Shown: positions 53,175 through 62,342 of the stretch, in pieces
Numbering within the stretch: position 1 is the first letter of the stretch
Layout of the letters: each line of letters opens with the position of its first letter
Origin: Nostoc sp. FACHB-892
GTDB lineage: Bacteria > Cyanobacteriota > Cyanobacteriia > Cyanobacteriales > Nostocaceae
Length of the DNA: 64,000 bases
Reading direction: 5' to 3'
Assembly: GCF_014698795.1 (NCBI RefSeq)
Contig: NZ_JACJTR010000003.1
Coordinates: forward strand, 372,001-436,000
Translations under genes and position numbers: made by a program
The notes under the pieces: model-generated
The model's database searches: none
Told to the model about the DNA's origin: nothing
Seen by the model: the letters and a program-made list of their open reading frames with translations, nothing else

Positions 53175-53488
53175 ACACTTACAAACTAGTAATGAGAATA
53201 TAAATACAATATTTGTTCGCACATTGTGAGTAACCGAAGAGGCAGAGTAGCAGGAGAGAAAGCTTCTGAAATTTCCCTGCATTCAAGGGTTTCAGAGCAA
53301 CTAAACTGATTTACGCTCAAAAATAAAATATTTATTTCAGGTCTTGGCACGAGAAAAAATACGTCCTTGTTTGAGAGCAGCTACGTTTATTTATAGTGTT
53401 TTCCCCTTGCTCCAAGTTTTGTGCCCCTTTCCCTCTTTTTTGACTAATAGAGGTAGCTTGTTTCAAGTTGAACATCTATAAGTTTAAT
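53175..53488. other. Spacer between kaiA and kaiB, probable kaiBC promoter region
   Basis: 314 bases without an ORF of its own. Its length suggests a promoter for kaiBC. No clear clock-type motif could be read by eye. Confidence 0.4.
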
Positions 53489-54070
53489 TTATTTATAAAT
53501 CGAACTCCTATAGAGTTCACACAGGTGAGCTAGGATATCTATCAACGTTAGACGGTAATCAAGTAACGTTTCATTGCTCCTTCCTTCTAATTTTAGCTGT
53601 TTAGAAAATTCTTCGATTACCTCCATGTGAATTTCGATGATTTGGGGCACAGGAATATTACCATAAAATATAGTATTGATAAATTTATCAATTTTTTCTT
53701 TGAGCGTTTTATCTGTGGTAAAATAATCTATAAGAATCAAACTGTAATCTAATTTGAGTTGTCTTAATAATCCTTGCCTTTCTGATGGAGTCATCTCCTG
53801 AAAATGCTGTTGACTTTTTTGGGTGTTACTGGCGAACAGGTAGATGTACTTGTCAGTGCATACCTTATTTGAATTTTGTTGTAGCCAATTTGGTAAATAG
53901 TTGATTTTTCCAGAGGTAGTTGCAGCAGCAGGTAAATAGCAAAATTGGGCAATAATCCTGTCAATAAGTTTCCACGCCCACGTGCTCAAACTTTTTTGGT
54001 TGTCTAAGCCTACTGGATTATTTAAAGATTTATTAACATCAGGTTGCAGAATCAATATCGGTAATAACAT
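53489..54070 (-). CDS. kaiA: Circadian clock protein KaiA, shortened form
   Basis: 193 residues. The C-terminal ~105 (EMTPSERQGLLRQLKLDYSLILIDYFTTD to LCELYRSSIYK) is the four-helix KaiA domain that dimerises and binds the KaiC tail. The N-terminal ~88 residues (MLLPILILQPDVNKSLNNPVG, ...FCYLPAAATTSGKINYLPNW) have none of the full pseudo-receiver fold (Synechococcus KaiA is ~284 residues; Anabaena KaiA ~102). Only the first strand-like stretch LLPILILQPD and an Ala/Ser linker remain. So the redox/quinone-input domain is lost or replaced. The ATG at 54070 is the first in frame after an AT-rich leader. Confidence 0.88.
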   Translation of the reverse strand: MLLPILILQPDVNKSLNNPVGLDNQKSLSTWAWKLIDRIIAQFCYLPAAATTSGKINYLPNWLQQNSNKVCTDKYIYLFASNTQKSQQHFQEMTPSERQGLLRQLKLDYSLILIDYFTTDKTLKEKIDKFINTIFYGNIPVPQIIEIHMEVIEEFSKQLKLEGRSNETLLDYRLTLIDILAHLCELYRSSIYK

Positions 54071-54729
54071 TTATTCTTGAATCTATCTCCTTGATCGCCC
54101 TGACCAAGAAACGTGTGCTGATAAGTTTGGCTAACGCTTCTAAGGGAATACTAAATGTGCAGTAAACTGGTAATTCCACCCCAAAATAACGCTCTATGTT
54201 TAGCAGATAGTGCTAGCCACTCAACAACCTAGTGCAGCAACTGAGTAATAAGACTTAGTAGGTTTTTGATGATGGGGTATCTGTCGGCATAGCAAGACAC
54301 AGTATAGAATTGATGATTTACATATCTATCTATTTGTATAGATAGATTTCTTTCTTTTGCTCCTTGATAAGATACTTAAACGAACTTAAAGGATTGTCCT
54401 ATTCTAAATCATTATAATTCCTCAAGGTTCTAAAGCGATTCTTTGGGGCCATAATTGTTTTAGCTGTCGCTATCGATGAGGAGTTTAAATACCAGTAAGA
54501 CACTGGGGAGGCTAGTTGCTAGAAATTAGAAACGTCGCCTCGTGAAAAATGCACTCGTCCGCAAGCAAGTGTCCGTGAGGGGAAATCCCGTTGTTTTAAT
54601 GGCGTTGAAATAACCAAAGTTGCTTATATGAGTCTTCTTAGAGGATATGACTTCAGGCGAAAAGACCATCAACAGTTGGCAGATGGAAATGCCGGAGGGT
54701 TCCACAGGAAGAATGACCCCCAAAGCCCT
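54071..54729. other. Divergent control region of kaiA and the histidine kinase
   Basis: About 660 bases. It holds the perfect 10-base inverted repeat at 54324-54347 and a GC-richer, hairpin-capable stretch at 54528-54600 (cctcgtgaaaaatgcactcg with tgtccgtgagggg). The latter may be an RNA leader structure of the kinase mRNA. An ATG at 54628 is in frame with the kinase and could start a 34-residue extension. Confidence 0.45.
54324..54347. promoter_or_regulatory. Perfect 10-bp inverted repeat upstream of kaiA
   Basis: ATCTATCTAT TTGT ATAGATAGAT: two perfect 10-base arms around a four-base centre. It lies about 254 bases before kaiA and 281-383 before the kinase start. It has the form of an operator for a dimeric regulator, or a cruciform-forming site; the binding protein is unknown. 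Confidence 0.45.
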
Positions 54730-57700
54730 ATGTTAATGCTAGATTACCCGCTTTATAACTTTCAGGCAACCGTACCTAGCTGCCCCCAAACAAGTTCTCT
54801 GGCAGTGGTGTTAGAGATTTTTGAGCAAGAGCAGTGCGATCGCTTGGTAGTAGTGAATCAACACCACTGCCCTATAGGATTGCTGTATTCTGCCCGTTTA
54901 ATCCAAAAATTATTAACACATAGTGACGATAAAAATTTAAATTTACACCAATCAATCTCTACCTGGGGTCAAGGTCTAATTGAGCCAATACAGACAATAT
55001 CAGCTTCTGAGCGTGTAGAGCAATTAAGCTTGCACTGGCGTTATCCACAAGTCGAAAAACACCAGAAATTAGATTGGGCGCTGATTGACTCTGATGGTCA
55101 ATATTTAGGGCTGCTGGATAGTTCACGCCTGTTGCGATTGTTGGCTAAGGAACGCATGGCTGGGTCACTAAGTTCAGCCGGACAGAGGTCATCTGGTGAG
55201 CATTGCCATGAGTATGATGCTGGTGTACAGCCGCCAGAACCTAAGTCATTGGGACACCAGCCGTTGGTACAGTTGCTAGAAAGACTGCCTTGGCCTTTGA
55301 TGTTGCAAACGAGTACTGGCGAGGTGGTAGCACGAAATCCCGCTTGGTGGCAGCAATTAGGAACCTTGAAAGATCCAGAAGGAGTTAGGCAACAGGTGGA
55401 GGCAATACTTGCCCCTAAGCTCTCTGAAAAACCAGAATATGTCACTCAACGAGCAATCAAGGTTTATCCCAATGGTGGGGAAAATGAGCATGGTAGTGAA
55501 CAAGAACTGATCCAGCAAGAAGCATCAGCAGATGCTGTATACAGCCGGTGCTATCTGGATAGTCAAGTAGGTACTTGTACTTGCGTTGTCGAAGTGCAAA
55601 ATGGTCAGGAGCGAATCTGGCAGTTTGCCAAAATTCCATTAGACAGTCCTGAGCTTCAAACCATGAGTGCTGAAGATAAGGCTGCACTCAGCGATGATTT
55701 GTGGTTGGTCTTAGCTACTGATGTCACTGAACAACAGCAGCTTTGCAAAGAATTAGCAGCAAAGAATGCTGATTTAATTCAACTCAATCGGCTCAAAGAT
55801 GAGTTTTTAGCTTGTATTAGTCATGAACTCAAAACTCCCCTAACTGCCGTTTTAGGACTATCGCGCTTGCTTGTGGATCAGCAGTTGGGAGAACTTAACG
55901 AGCGTCAAGCGCGTTATGCGGGACTGATTCATCAAAGTGGTCGTCACTTGATGAGTGTGGTCAATGACATTTTAGATTTGACCCGTATGGAAACGGGACA
56001 AATGGATTTGACGCTAACGCCAGTCAAAATTAGTGCTGTGTGCGATCGCGCCCTATCAGAAGCCAAAGCCATCCACACTCAAACTCCTAAAACAACATCC
56101 CAAACTCAACAAAATGCTCGTTCATCTGCTCCCGAATTCTGCCTTTCAATTGAACTAGGTTTAGACCAGATAGTGGCAGATGAATTGCGCTTACGTCAGA
56201 TGCTAGTACACCTACTTTCCAACGCCTTTAAATTCACCGAAATATCTGGCGAAATCGGGCTGCGGGTGAGCCGTTGGGAAGGATGGATTGCCTTTACGGT
56301 TTGGGATACAGGCATTGGTATTCCTGAACATCAGCAGCACTTAATCTTTCAAAAATTCCAACAATTGGAAAATCCCCTCACCCGCCAATTTGAAGGCACT
56401 GGTTTGGGGCTGGTATTAACTCGGGCCCTAGCCCGTCTCCACGGAGGAGATGTCAGTTTCTTATCTCGTGAAGGAAAAGGTAGCCAGTTTACACTACTTC
56501 TGCCACCCAGTCCCCCAAAAACAGGCTTTTCTGAACCAGATATGGGCATCAGAGAAGAGGAAGAGACACGATACCAACAGACACGAGAAAACCCCGTAGC
56601 AGCTCGTCAGCAGGTTAATACATCCACACAGCATCATCCCGCCAGTTCGCAACGGTTGGTTTTAGTAGTCGAGGCAGTAGCCCGATATATTGAAGACTTG
56701 ACCGAAAAACTCAAAGGTTTAGGATATCGGGTAGTGATTGCGCGATCGGGGACAGAAGCAGTCGAAAAAGCTCGGCGCTTGCAACCAATCGCGATATTTT
56801 TGAATCCGTTGCTACCTCTACTATCAGGCTGGGATGTGCTGACTTTACTAAAATCTGACACCGCAACCCGTCATATATCTGTAATTGTGACCGCAACGGG
56901 AGCAGAAAAGGAGCAAGCATTTGCTAACCGAGCCGATGGTTTCTTAAGTTTGCCAGTAGAGCATCAGGTTTTAGCACCAGTTTTAGAAAAATTATGTACT
57001 GCACAAGCACTTTTGCAGCAAGGGTTAGACAATAGCGCAATTACCCCGACTAAAACCCCACTGCGAATTCTTAGGTTGGTGAATCCCCAATTGGAATCGG
57101 TCAATCCCCACCCCTCACTTCGAGAACACCGAGTGATTGAAGTAGATGACTTAGATCAAGCAGAACTTTTGGCGCGGGTATGGCAATTTGATGTCATTTT
57201 GCTAGATGTTGAAAGTACCACCGCCCAAATTTATCTGCAACAACTAATTCAACACCCACGTTTGGCGGCTCTACCACTTGTTACTTGTGATGTTGCTACT
57301 ACGCTAATAGCTTCTAAAATACCAGGGTTATCTGTATTTCCTTACTTAACACCATTTACCAAAGACAATAGCAATCGCACTGAGAAAACAGATGCTTTAT
57401 TATCAGTACTGGAAATTGCTTCTGGTATTTGCTGCCCTCCTAACATCTTGGTAGTGGATTTGACAATGCTGCGTGATTTACCACAGGTAAGACGCAAGCA
57501 AGTTAAAGGTTATCGAACAGCAAAAAATTGCTCAATTAGTAGTGAAACTGCTGAACGGGGGTCTGAGTGGTTCCAAGCTTTAATTCAGTACCTACAAACA
57601 GCAGGCTTCAAAGCGGCGATGAGTCCCTGTTGGGCAGAAGTGTTACAACAAATTCGCCACCAAAGCGTTGACTTACTGCTAATTTGTTTAGGAGAATCCG

Positions 57701-57987
57701 CTATCCATAAAGACGTGCTAAAAGCACTGAAAACATTAGGAGATTCGCCTGATAAATTACCACCAATTTTGGTACTGAATCAGCGATTAAATCGCCTAGA
57801 AACCAGTTTTCAACCTGGAGTAGCTTACAGGGAAATTGACAAGCAGAAGAAGAATGGTTTGGAATCTATAGAAAGTATTGTTGGTGCGATCGCTACCCAA
57901 ATATTACCGCGATCAATATCAATGGAAGACCTATTAAACCAGATCAATAATGCTTTAGCTGTCAACGGTTACAATGACAAATGTTAA
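54730..57987 (+). CDS. CBS-like/PAS histidine kinase with degenerate receiver domains
   Basis: 1085 residues from ATG 54730 (ATG 54628 would add 34 non-conserved-looking residues). N-terminal CBS-pair-like region (~10-140: LVVVNQHHCPIGLLYSARLIQ, DSDGQYLGLLDSSRLL), a PAS-like segment (~190-330), HisKA with His in ISHELKTPLTAV (~366), HATPase (N NAFKFTEISGE, G1 DTGIGIP, G2 GTGLGLVL), then three receiver-like modules. In the first the phospho-Asp position reads FLNPLLP, in the second ILLDVES keeps Asp, in the third LLICLGES does not. It is divergent from the clock operon; a clock input or output link is inference. Confidence 0.82.
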   Translation: MLMLDYPLYNFQATVPSCPQTSSLAVVLEIFEQEQCDRLVVVNQHHCPIGLLYSARLIQKLLTHSDDKNLNLHQSISTWGQGLIEPIQTISASERVEQLSLHWRYPQVEKHQKLDWALIDSDGQYLGLLDSSRLLRLLAKERMAGSLSSAGQRSSGEHCHEYDAGVQPPEPKSLGHQPLVQLLERLPWPLMLQTSTGEVVARNPAWWQQLGTLKDPEGVRQQVEAILAPKLSEKPEYVTQRAIKVYPNGGENEHGSEQELIQQEASADAVYSRCYLDSQVGTCTCVVEVQNGQERIWQFAKIPLDSPELQTMSAEDKAALSDDLWLVLATDVTEQQQLCKELAAKNADLIQLNRLKDEFLACISHELKTPLTAVLGLSRLLVDQQLGELNERQARYAGLIHQSGRHLMSVVNDILDLTRMETGQMDLTLTPVKISAVCDRALSEAKAIHTQTPKTTSQTQQNARSSAPEFCLSIELGLDQIVADELRLRQMLVHLLSNAFKFTEISGEIGLRVSRWEGWIAFTVWDTGIGIPEHQQHLIFQKFQQLENPLTRQFEGTGLGLVLTRALARLHGGDVSFLSREGKGSQFTLLLPPSPPKTGFSEPDMGIREEEETRYQQTRENPVAARQQVNTSTQHHPASSQRLVLVVEAVARYIEDLTEKLKGLGYRVVIARSGTEAVEKARRLQPIAIFLNPLLPLLSGWDVLTLLKSDTATRHISVIVTATGAEKEQAFANRADGFLSLPVEHQVLAPVLEKLCTAQALLQQGLDNSAITPTKTPLRILRLVNPQLESVNPHPSLREHRVIEVDDLDQAELLARVWQFDVILLDVESTTAQIYLQQLIQHPRLAALPLVTCDVATTLIASKIPGLSVFPYLTPFTKDNSNRTEKTDALLSVLEIASGICCPPNILVVDLTMLRDLPQVRRKQVKGYRTAKNCSISSETAERGSEWFQALIQYLQTAGFKAAMSPCWAEVLQQIRHQSVDLLLICLGESAIHKDVLKALKTLGDSPDKLPPILVLNQRLNRLETSFQPGVAYREIDKQKKNGLESIESIVGAIATQILPRSISMEDLLNQINNALAVNGYNDKC

Positions 57988-57991
57988 TCAG

Positions 57992-58056
57992 GTCATTAGT
58001 CATTAGTCCTTTGTTTTTTGTGAATAACCAATGACCCATGACCAATGACTAATGAC
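57992..58056. terminator. 17-bp inverted repeat between convergent genes
   Basis: gtcattagtcattagtc and the complement of gaccaatgactaatgac pair at 16 of 17 positions, built of tcattag heptamers. It sits between the ends of the kinase and the glycosyltransferase genes, and a t-rich stretch lies inside. It may act as a bidirectional terminator. Confidence 0.55.
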
Positions 58057-58059
58057 TAT

Positions 58060-59991
58060 TTATGATATGTCTATCTTTTGATTTTTCTTTTTCTTAAAAG
58101 GAACTCGAACCAAGCTATAAGCCCCCTTGGTCGATAAACTCTTGTAATCATCTGGCTGTAAGTCCATTTGTAAAAACTTTTTCTGTTCAGCCAATAGCAG
58201 CAGAGATGGAGGTTGTAATCCCTTAGCAGCTTGGTTTTGAATATGCTCTATAGCCTCTTGGGGAAATCTTAAATAATTTACGTGAATGCGGCTGTAAAAT
58301 ACCACACTAGGCTTTTTGAAGCCAAGCATGAGCAATTCTTCATTTGGTTGTTTTGCTTCTAAAATGACCGCAGACAATTCTCTTAATGGTAATTGACGTT
58401 CTCGATCAATAAAGAACGAAGCAGGAGTTAAGACAAAAATTAAAAACGCCACAAACCCTATTAAATTAATACCGATAATGTAGTTCCATCGGTGGCTTAG
58501 TAATAAACCCGCAACTAAAACGGCACAAACCAGCCACATTACGCCGGCTATTACTGGTAAACCAGATTGTTGAATTAGTTCGTGGAAGTTACTTATAGCT
58601 GGATCAGTACCTAAGATGTGGGTTATGTTAAACAGTGCTGTTGCCAGAACTGATAAAAACACTACATTCACCCAACCACTAACTCTCAGAAAAGAGGGGG
58701 AAATGGGAGGAGTGCTAGAGGCAGAGACAAGGGGAGAGGAGGAAACAGGAGTTGTTTGCCTAGCCTGTGTATCCTGGAAAAAGTCGCTCCACAACAGGGC
58801 TACTAGGATGGCTGCTGCTGGCATTAAAGGCAATACATAGCTAGGGAGTTTGGTAACAGCAATGCTGAAAAAAACAAAGATGCTAGCAAACCAGAACCAG
58901 GCGAATAAACCGAACTGCTGAAAACGTTCAAGCGATCGCCAGTGCGATCGCTGCCAAAACTTTAGCCTTACTATAGAGATTGGTAAATACACTGAGTATG
59001 GTGCAAACCCCAACAGCACCACTAAAAAGTAAAAATACCAAGGTGCTGAATGACCATTAACTACTTCTGTAAAGCGTTCCAGGTTGTGATAACCAAAAAA
59101 GGCATTAATATAATTCCAGCCATTGCGCCAAATTACTAAAGCAAACCACGGCACTGATAAACCTAAAATTATCAGCATACCCACGAGAAGGCGCATTTCC
59201 CGCAACACCTCTCGAAACTTTCCCACATAAAGCAAAAAAGCGGCAACAATTAGCCCTGGCAAGACAATTCCCACTGGCCCTTTACTCAAAATTGCGCCAG
59301 CAATCAGCACGTAACAAGCTATATACCACTTATTAGGGAATGGGGCATGGGGCATTGGGGATTGGCCATTGGTTATTAATTCTTCTCCCCCTGCTCCCTT
59401 CCCCCTGCTCCCTTCCTTCCCTGCATATCCTAGAAAGAAACATAACAAAGCTGATGCCATACATCCGGTGAGCAGCATATCAGAGACACCTATTCTCGCC
59501 CAAATAATGGTTTCGCCATTGAGTGCCATGAGCGCTGCTGCGATAAAAGATGTTAAATAGCGGCGAGTAGGACGTGAAACTTGCTCTAATTCGTCTTGTC
59601 TAGCGAAATACCACTGTACGGTATAAAAAGCTAAACAAACTAAGGCGAATGCTGCGATCGCAGAAGGAAGTCGTACTGCCCACTCATTCACCCCAATAAT
59701 TGCATAAGCGATCGCTTGACACCAGTAAATTAAAGCAGGTTTATCGAAACGAGTGTCACCATTGAAAAATGGGGTAATCCAATCACCTGTGACGAACATC
59801 TGGCGCGAAGCTTCGGCAAACAACGGCTCTGTCTCATCAATTAAGCCAGTGTTGCCCAAATTCCACCCAAAAGCTATCCAGCCAATCACTATCAACCACA
59901 AAATCGACACAGTTACACCAAGGGCTGGATTCTTTGCTATTTTGTTGAACCACTGATCAACAGTGTGCTTAACACTCAATTTCATGCTCAT
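58060..59991 (-). CDS. GT39-type membrane glycosyltransferase (ArnT/PMT-like)
   Basis: 643 residues, about 11-12 membrane segments. The start WIAFGWNLGNTGLIDETEPLFAEASRQM contains the acidic catalytic region (DETEP), then RQMFVTGDWITPFFNGDTRFDKPALIYWCQAIAYAIIG, the signature of the dolichyl/undecaprenyl-phosphate-sugar transferases. The C-terminal region is a soluble lumenal domain. About 25 residues in a loop (near 59340-59420 on the DNA) are encoded by heptamer repeats. A second low-complexity loop is Ser/Pro-rich (SSSPLVSASSTPPISPS). It probably glycosylates lipid or protein at the membrane; the acceptor is unknown. Confidence 0.86.
   Translation of the reverse strand: MSMKLSVKHTVDQWFNKIAKNPALGVTVSILWLIVIGWIAFGWNLGNTGLIDETEPLFAEASRQMFVTGDWITPFFNGDTRFDKPALIYWCQAIAYAIIGVNEWAVRLPSAIAAFALVCLAFYTVQWYFARQDELEQVSRPTRRYLTSFIAAALMALNGETIIWARIGVSDMLLTGCMASALLCFFLGYAGKEGSRGKGAGGEELITNGQSPMPHAPFPNKWYIACYVLIAGAILSKGPVGIVLPGLIVAAFLLYVGKFREVLREMRLLVGMLIILGLSVPWFALVIWRNGWNYINAFFGYHNLERFTEVVNGHSAPWYFYFLVVLLGFAPYSVYLPISIVRLKFWQRSHWRSLERFQQFGLFAWFWFASIFVFFSIAVTKLPSYVLPLMPAAAILVALLWSDFFQDTQARQTTPVSSSPLVSASSTPPISPSFLRVSGWVNVVFLSVLATALFNITHILGTDPAISNFHELIQQSGLPVIAGVMWLVCAVLVAGLLLSHRWNYIIGINLIGFVAFLIFVLTPASFFIDRERQLPLRELSAVILEAKQPNEELLMLGFKKPSVVFYSRIHVNYLRFPQEAIEHIQNQAAKGLQPPSLLLLAEQKKFLQMDLQPDDYKSLSTKGAYSLVRVPFKKKKNQKIDIS
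59335..59425. repeat. In-frame heptamer repeats in the glycosyltransferase gene
   Basis: ggggcat/ggggatt units at 59340-59365 and tccccct/gctccctt units at 59384-59420, translated on the minus strand in a cytoplasmic or periplasmic loop of the protein without a stop. Confidence 0.7.
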
Positions 59992-60566
59992 TAGTCAATA
60001 GTCAACAATCACTAATCAATAATCAATAGTCGTTAGTTATCTATCTTTTGTTCTTACAAGGCTCAAATTCAACAATTTTCTTATACTCATATTATGTTCG
60101 TTTAATTACTAGAGCTTACGCATTGACAAAAACCATTATTTATGTAGTTTATATAATGCCATCACTATTAAGATTACCAAAAATATGCTCACGTACAACT
60201 AAAGTGAACAGATTCCGTTGTACTTCATACCAAAAGAAGAACGAAACGCCTACGCTGTATTCATGACTTTTGACTTTTGACTTCCGCCTTGTGGTATTAG
60301 CATCGAGAAATTGCTCCTGTTGCCGGTTAACGTTATGTAAAATCAGTCTAGTGAAATATCCCCACACTTAGCTTCTGTAAGTGCGGGGCAATTTTTTATA
60401 TTCAAAGTTAATTTAAGTAAACTAAAGCTTTAAATTTACTAGATTTTAAAGCTTTCGACTTCAGCAAAGTTTGGATTTCCTTTTCTAAGTCTGGAGTTAA
60501 TTTTTTTGTTTGGATAATTTCTTAAACTTGTATTGCTGATAATAACTGAATTGACTTAAATATGAA
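59992..60566. other. Intergenic region with a terminator-like element
   Basis: 575 bases between divergent/neighbouring genes. It has tagtcaa/aatcaat heptamers at 59995-60032, a cttacgca motif near 60113, ttttgacttttgactt at 60266-60282, and a strong hairpin with T-run at 60360-60397. No protein gene can be supported. Confidence 0.5.
60360..60397 (+). terminator. Rho-independent terminator, possible sRNA 3' end
   Basis: On the plus strand CCCCaCACTTA, a GCTTC-type loop, TAAGTGcGGGG and caaTTTTTT: a stable GC-rich hairpin followed by six T. No plus-strand gene ends here; the region upstream (60290-60360) has no ORF, so an unannotated small RNA may end at this point. Confidence 0.6.
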
Positions 60567-61202
60567 CTATGGACTCAGTACTAATTGCCATTCTTTATTT
60601 TGGGAATTCCATTTAGGTAATTGAGTTTCGCCGACAACATAGGGGCCCCAGTAACGACGGGAACCATCTTGTGCAAAAGCAATTAAAATATCTCCCTTCT
60701 CCAGCTTTAAATTGTTCTTAGGTAGGGATAGAATTAGTCCTTTGTCACTACCTTCTTGGGGAGCAAAATCCCAATGTGCCGGTACATCATAGTTAGCTTG
60801 TTTAGTATCAGAGCCTTTTGCTACCGACTGTCGTGCCAGTAGGGCCAACCGTACAGGCTGATTTGTTTGATTGCTCATTCGTAAAGTTCCTTGATCTTTG
60901 GCAATGCTTGCTGATTTATCACGCTCTGCCAAGACAGGATAAGTGTTCTCTTTAATGCTATGGTCTACTTGATTAGTTGGGGTAGTTGTTGGAGTAGATA
61001 GACTAACGGAAATACCTTTTTCAGGTGAAACGGGTGTAGAGGAAGTTGTTTCCCACTGGGTAGTTTCAGCTGGTAGTTGTGAAGATGTATCTGAGTTTGT
61101 GGACTCAAAAGATACGCTCACTCCAAAGTATGCTACTAGAGCAACAAGCAGTCCCAAGCAAGAAGCTGTAACACCAAGGTTACGATATAACGAAGATTTC
61201 AT
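60567..61202 (-). CDS. Exported or membrane-anchored protein of unknown function
   Basis: 211 residues. An N-terminal membrane/signal segment (VTASCLGLLVALVAYFGVSVS) is followed by a Thr/Ser/Pro-rich linker (residues ~35-85). The C-terminal ~125 residues form a soluble domain (LRMSNQTNQPVRLALLARQ, WDFAPQEGSDKGLILSLPKNNLKLEKGDILIAFAQDG, YWGPYVVGETQLPKWNSQNKEWQLVLSP) that seems conserved in cyanobacteria. I know no function. No neighbour in the operon. Confidence 0.65.
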   Translation of the reverse strand: MKSSLYRNLGVTASCLGLLVALVAYFGVSVSFESTNSDTSSQLPAETTQWETTSSTPVSPEKGISVSLSTPTTTPTNQVDHSIKENTYPVLAERDKSASIAKDQGTLRMSNQTNQPVRLALLARQSVAKGSDTKQANYDVPAHWDFAPQEGSDKGLILSLPKNNLKLEKGDILIAFAQDGSRRYWGPYVVGETQLPKWNSQNKEWQLVLSP

Positions 61203-61979
61203 ATTGATAGTTATTAGAAATAAATATTTTGTTTAGGCTTGACCAAATAGTAGCCTATTATCACAAAAAGCAATCATAGAAAGTAGCTTAATATAGACTT
61301 TCCTACAATTGGGCATACCAATATATTACAAGTATCATTTTGATTAGAAAATATTTGGAAGAAATTATCTCTTTGATATTTGACAAACAAGGGGTACAGA
61401 CACCCATTGCTTTTTGTCTTGACGCTAGACTTGGATAAAAACAAGAAAATTAGATAGCGAACTAGCCAATTCATTTGGATAAAAAAATTAAACTTTCCTG
61501 AAACCGCTAACGGACTCAACAAGGCGTACTTTGCCAAACTTTAGATAAATCTAAGTGCTATACTTTATCTCCTACTATTAAAAGCCACCTTACAAGAATG
61601 TTTGGAAAGCCTTTGAAGATTATCGTAAATCCGCACAATGGGAAGGCAGCACGGTGAATCCAGGCAAAGAAGAAGGGTTTCCCGTTAGCTCTTGCTGAAC
61701 CACCTCAAGGAACTGCTTACCCTCAAAAAAAGGATATTTGAGCCACTTTCCCACTTTTGAAGGCTACCTTCGGGGGATCAAACTAAATATTTATAGCTTC
61801 CAAATATTCTCCAAGAAACTGTACTTCCCTGAAGATGATAAAATTGGCAAATTTAAATAAACACTGGACATCCAGTATATATTTACAATATTAACAAACA
61901 ACCTGATGATAAAACCAGTATCCTCCTTAATATAAGAGATATTTTAAGATATCTTGACTTTTTCCCAGAAGCCCTTGTA
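61203..61979. other. 777-base spacer with a possible decayed frame
   Basis: Between the divergent unknown gene and ycf20. Around 61590-61705 a plus-strand frame reads VWKAFEDYRKSAQWEGSTVN then PGKEEGFPVSSC, before a stop. It looks protein-like but has no recognised homologue and no proper start, so it is probably a relic. The ORF 61274-61537 on the minus strand is not convincing. No RNA is recognised. Confidence 0.4.
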
Positions 61980-62312
61980 ATGCAAAACACTCGTCTCAAT
62001 AACTTATTCGATTCCATTGCTACACGCTTGGGGCAATGGTTTTTAAATCCTTGGCGGCGGCTATCGTTGCTGATCATGAGTTTTTTGTTCGGTTTTTTTC
62101 TAGCAAACGTAATGTCCACTACAGCCGGTCAACGGGCAGAATTAGATATTTTTGTCGCTGGTTTTTTAGTAGTATTGACGGAAGTGACTAGTAGGATATT
62201 TTACAGCCAGACCTTTTTCGCAAAGCGATCGCTCTTCGTAGAATCACTAAATCTGCTCAAAGTTGGTTTCATTTACGGCCTGTTTCTCGAAGCCTTTAAG
62301 CTGGGATCGTGA
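61980..62312 (+). CDS. ycf20: Ycf20 (DUF565) thylakoid protein
   Basis: 110 residues with two to three membrane segments. The motifs RLGQWFLNPWRRLSLLIMSFLFGFFLANVMSTTAGQ and DIFVAGFLVVLTEVTSRIFYSQ are those of Ycf20/DUF565, conserved in cyanobacteria and plastids; in algae and plants it affects non-photochemical quenching. The last helix is LLKVGFIYGLFLEAFKLGS. The glycerate kinase gene follows after 30 bases, so co-transcription is likely. Confidence 0.88.
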   Translation: MQNTRLNNLFDSIATRLGQWFLNPWRRLSLLIMSFLFGFFLANVMSTTAGQRAELDIFVAGFLVVLTEVTSRIFYSQTFFAKRSLFVESLNLLKVGFIYGLFLEAFKLGS

Positions 62313-62342
62313 GAAGAGGCAGGGGGCAGGGAGGAGTAAATT

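Noticed and set aside
53175..53282. 36-residue N-terminal extension of KaiB
   Set aside because: KaiB family starts at [16 protein letters not shown]; the extension is not KaiB-like.
61274..61537. 87-codon minus-strand ORF
   Set aside because: AT-rich, no signal, domain or RBS, and no supporting neighbour.
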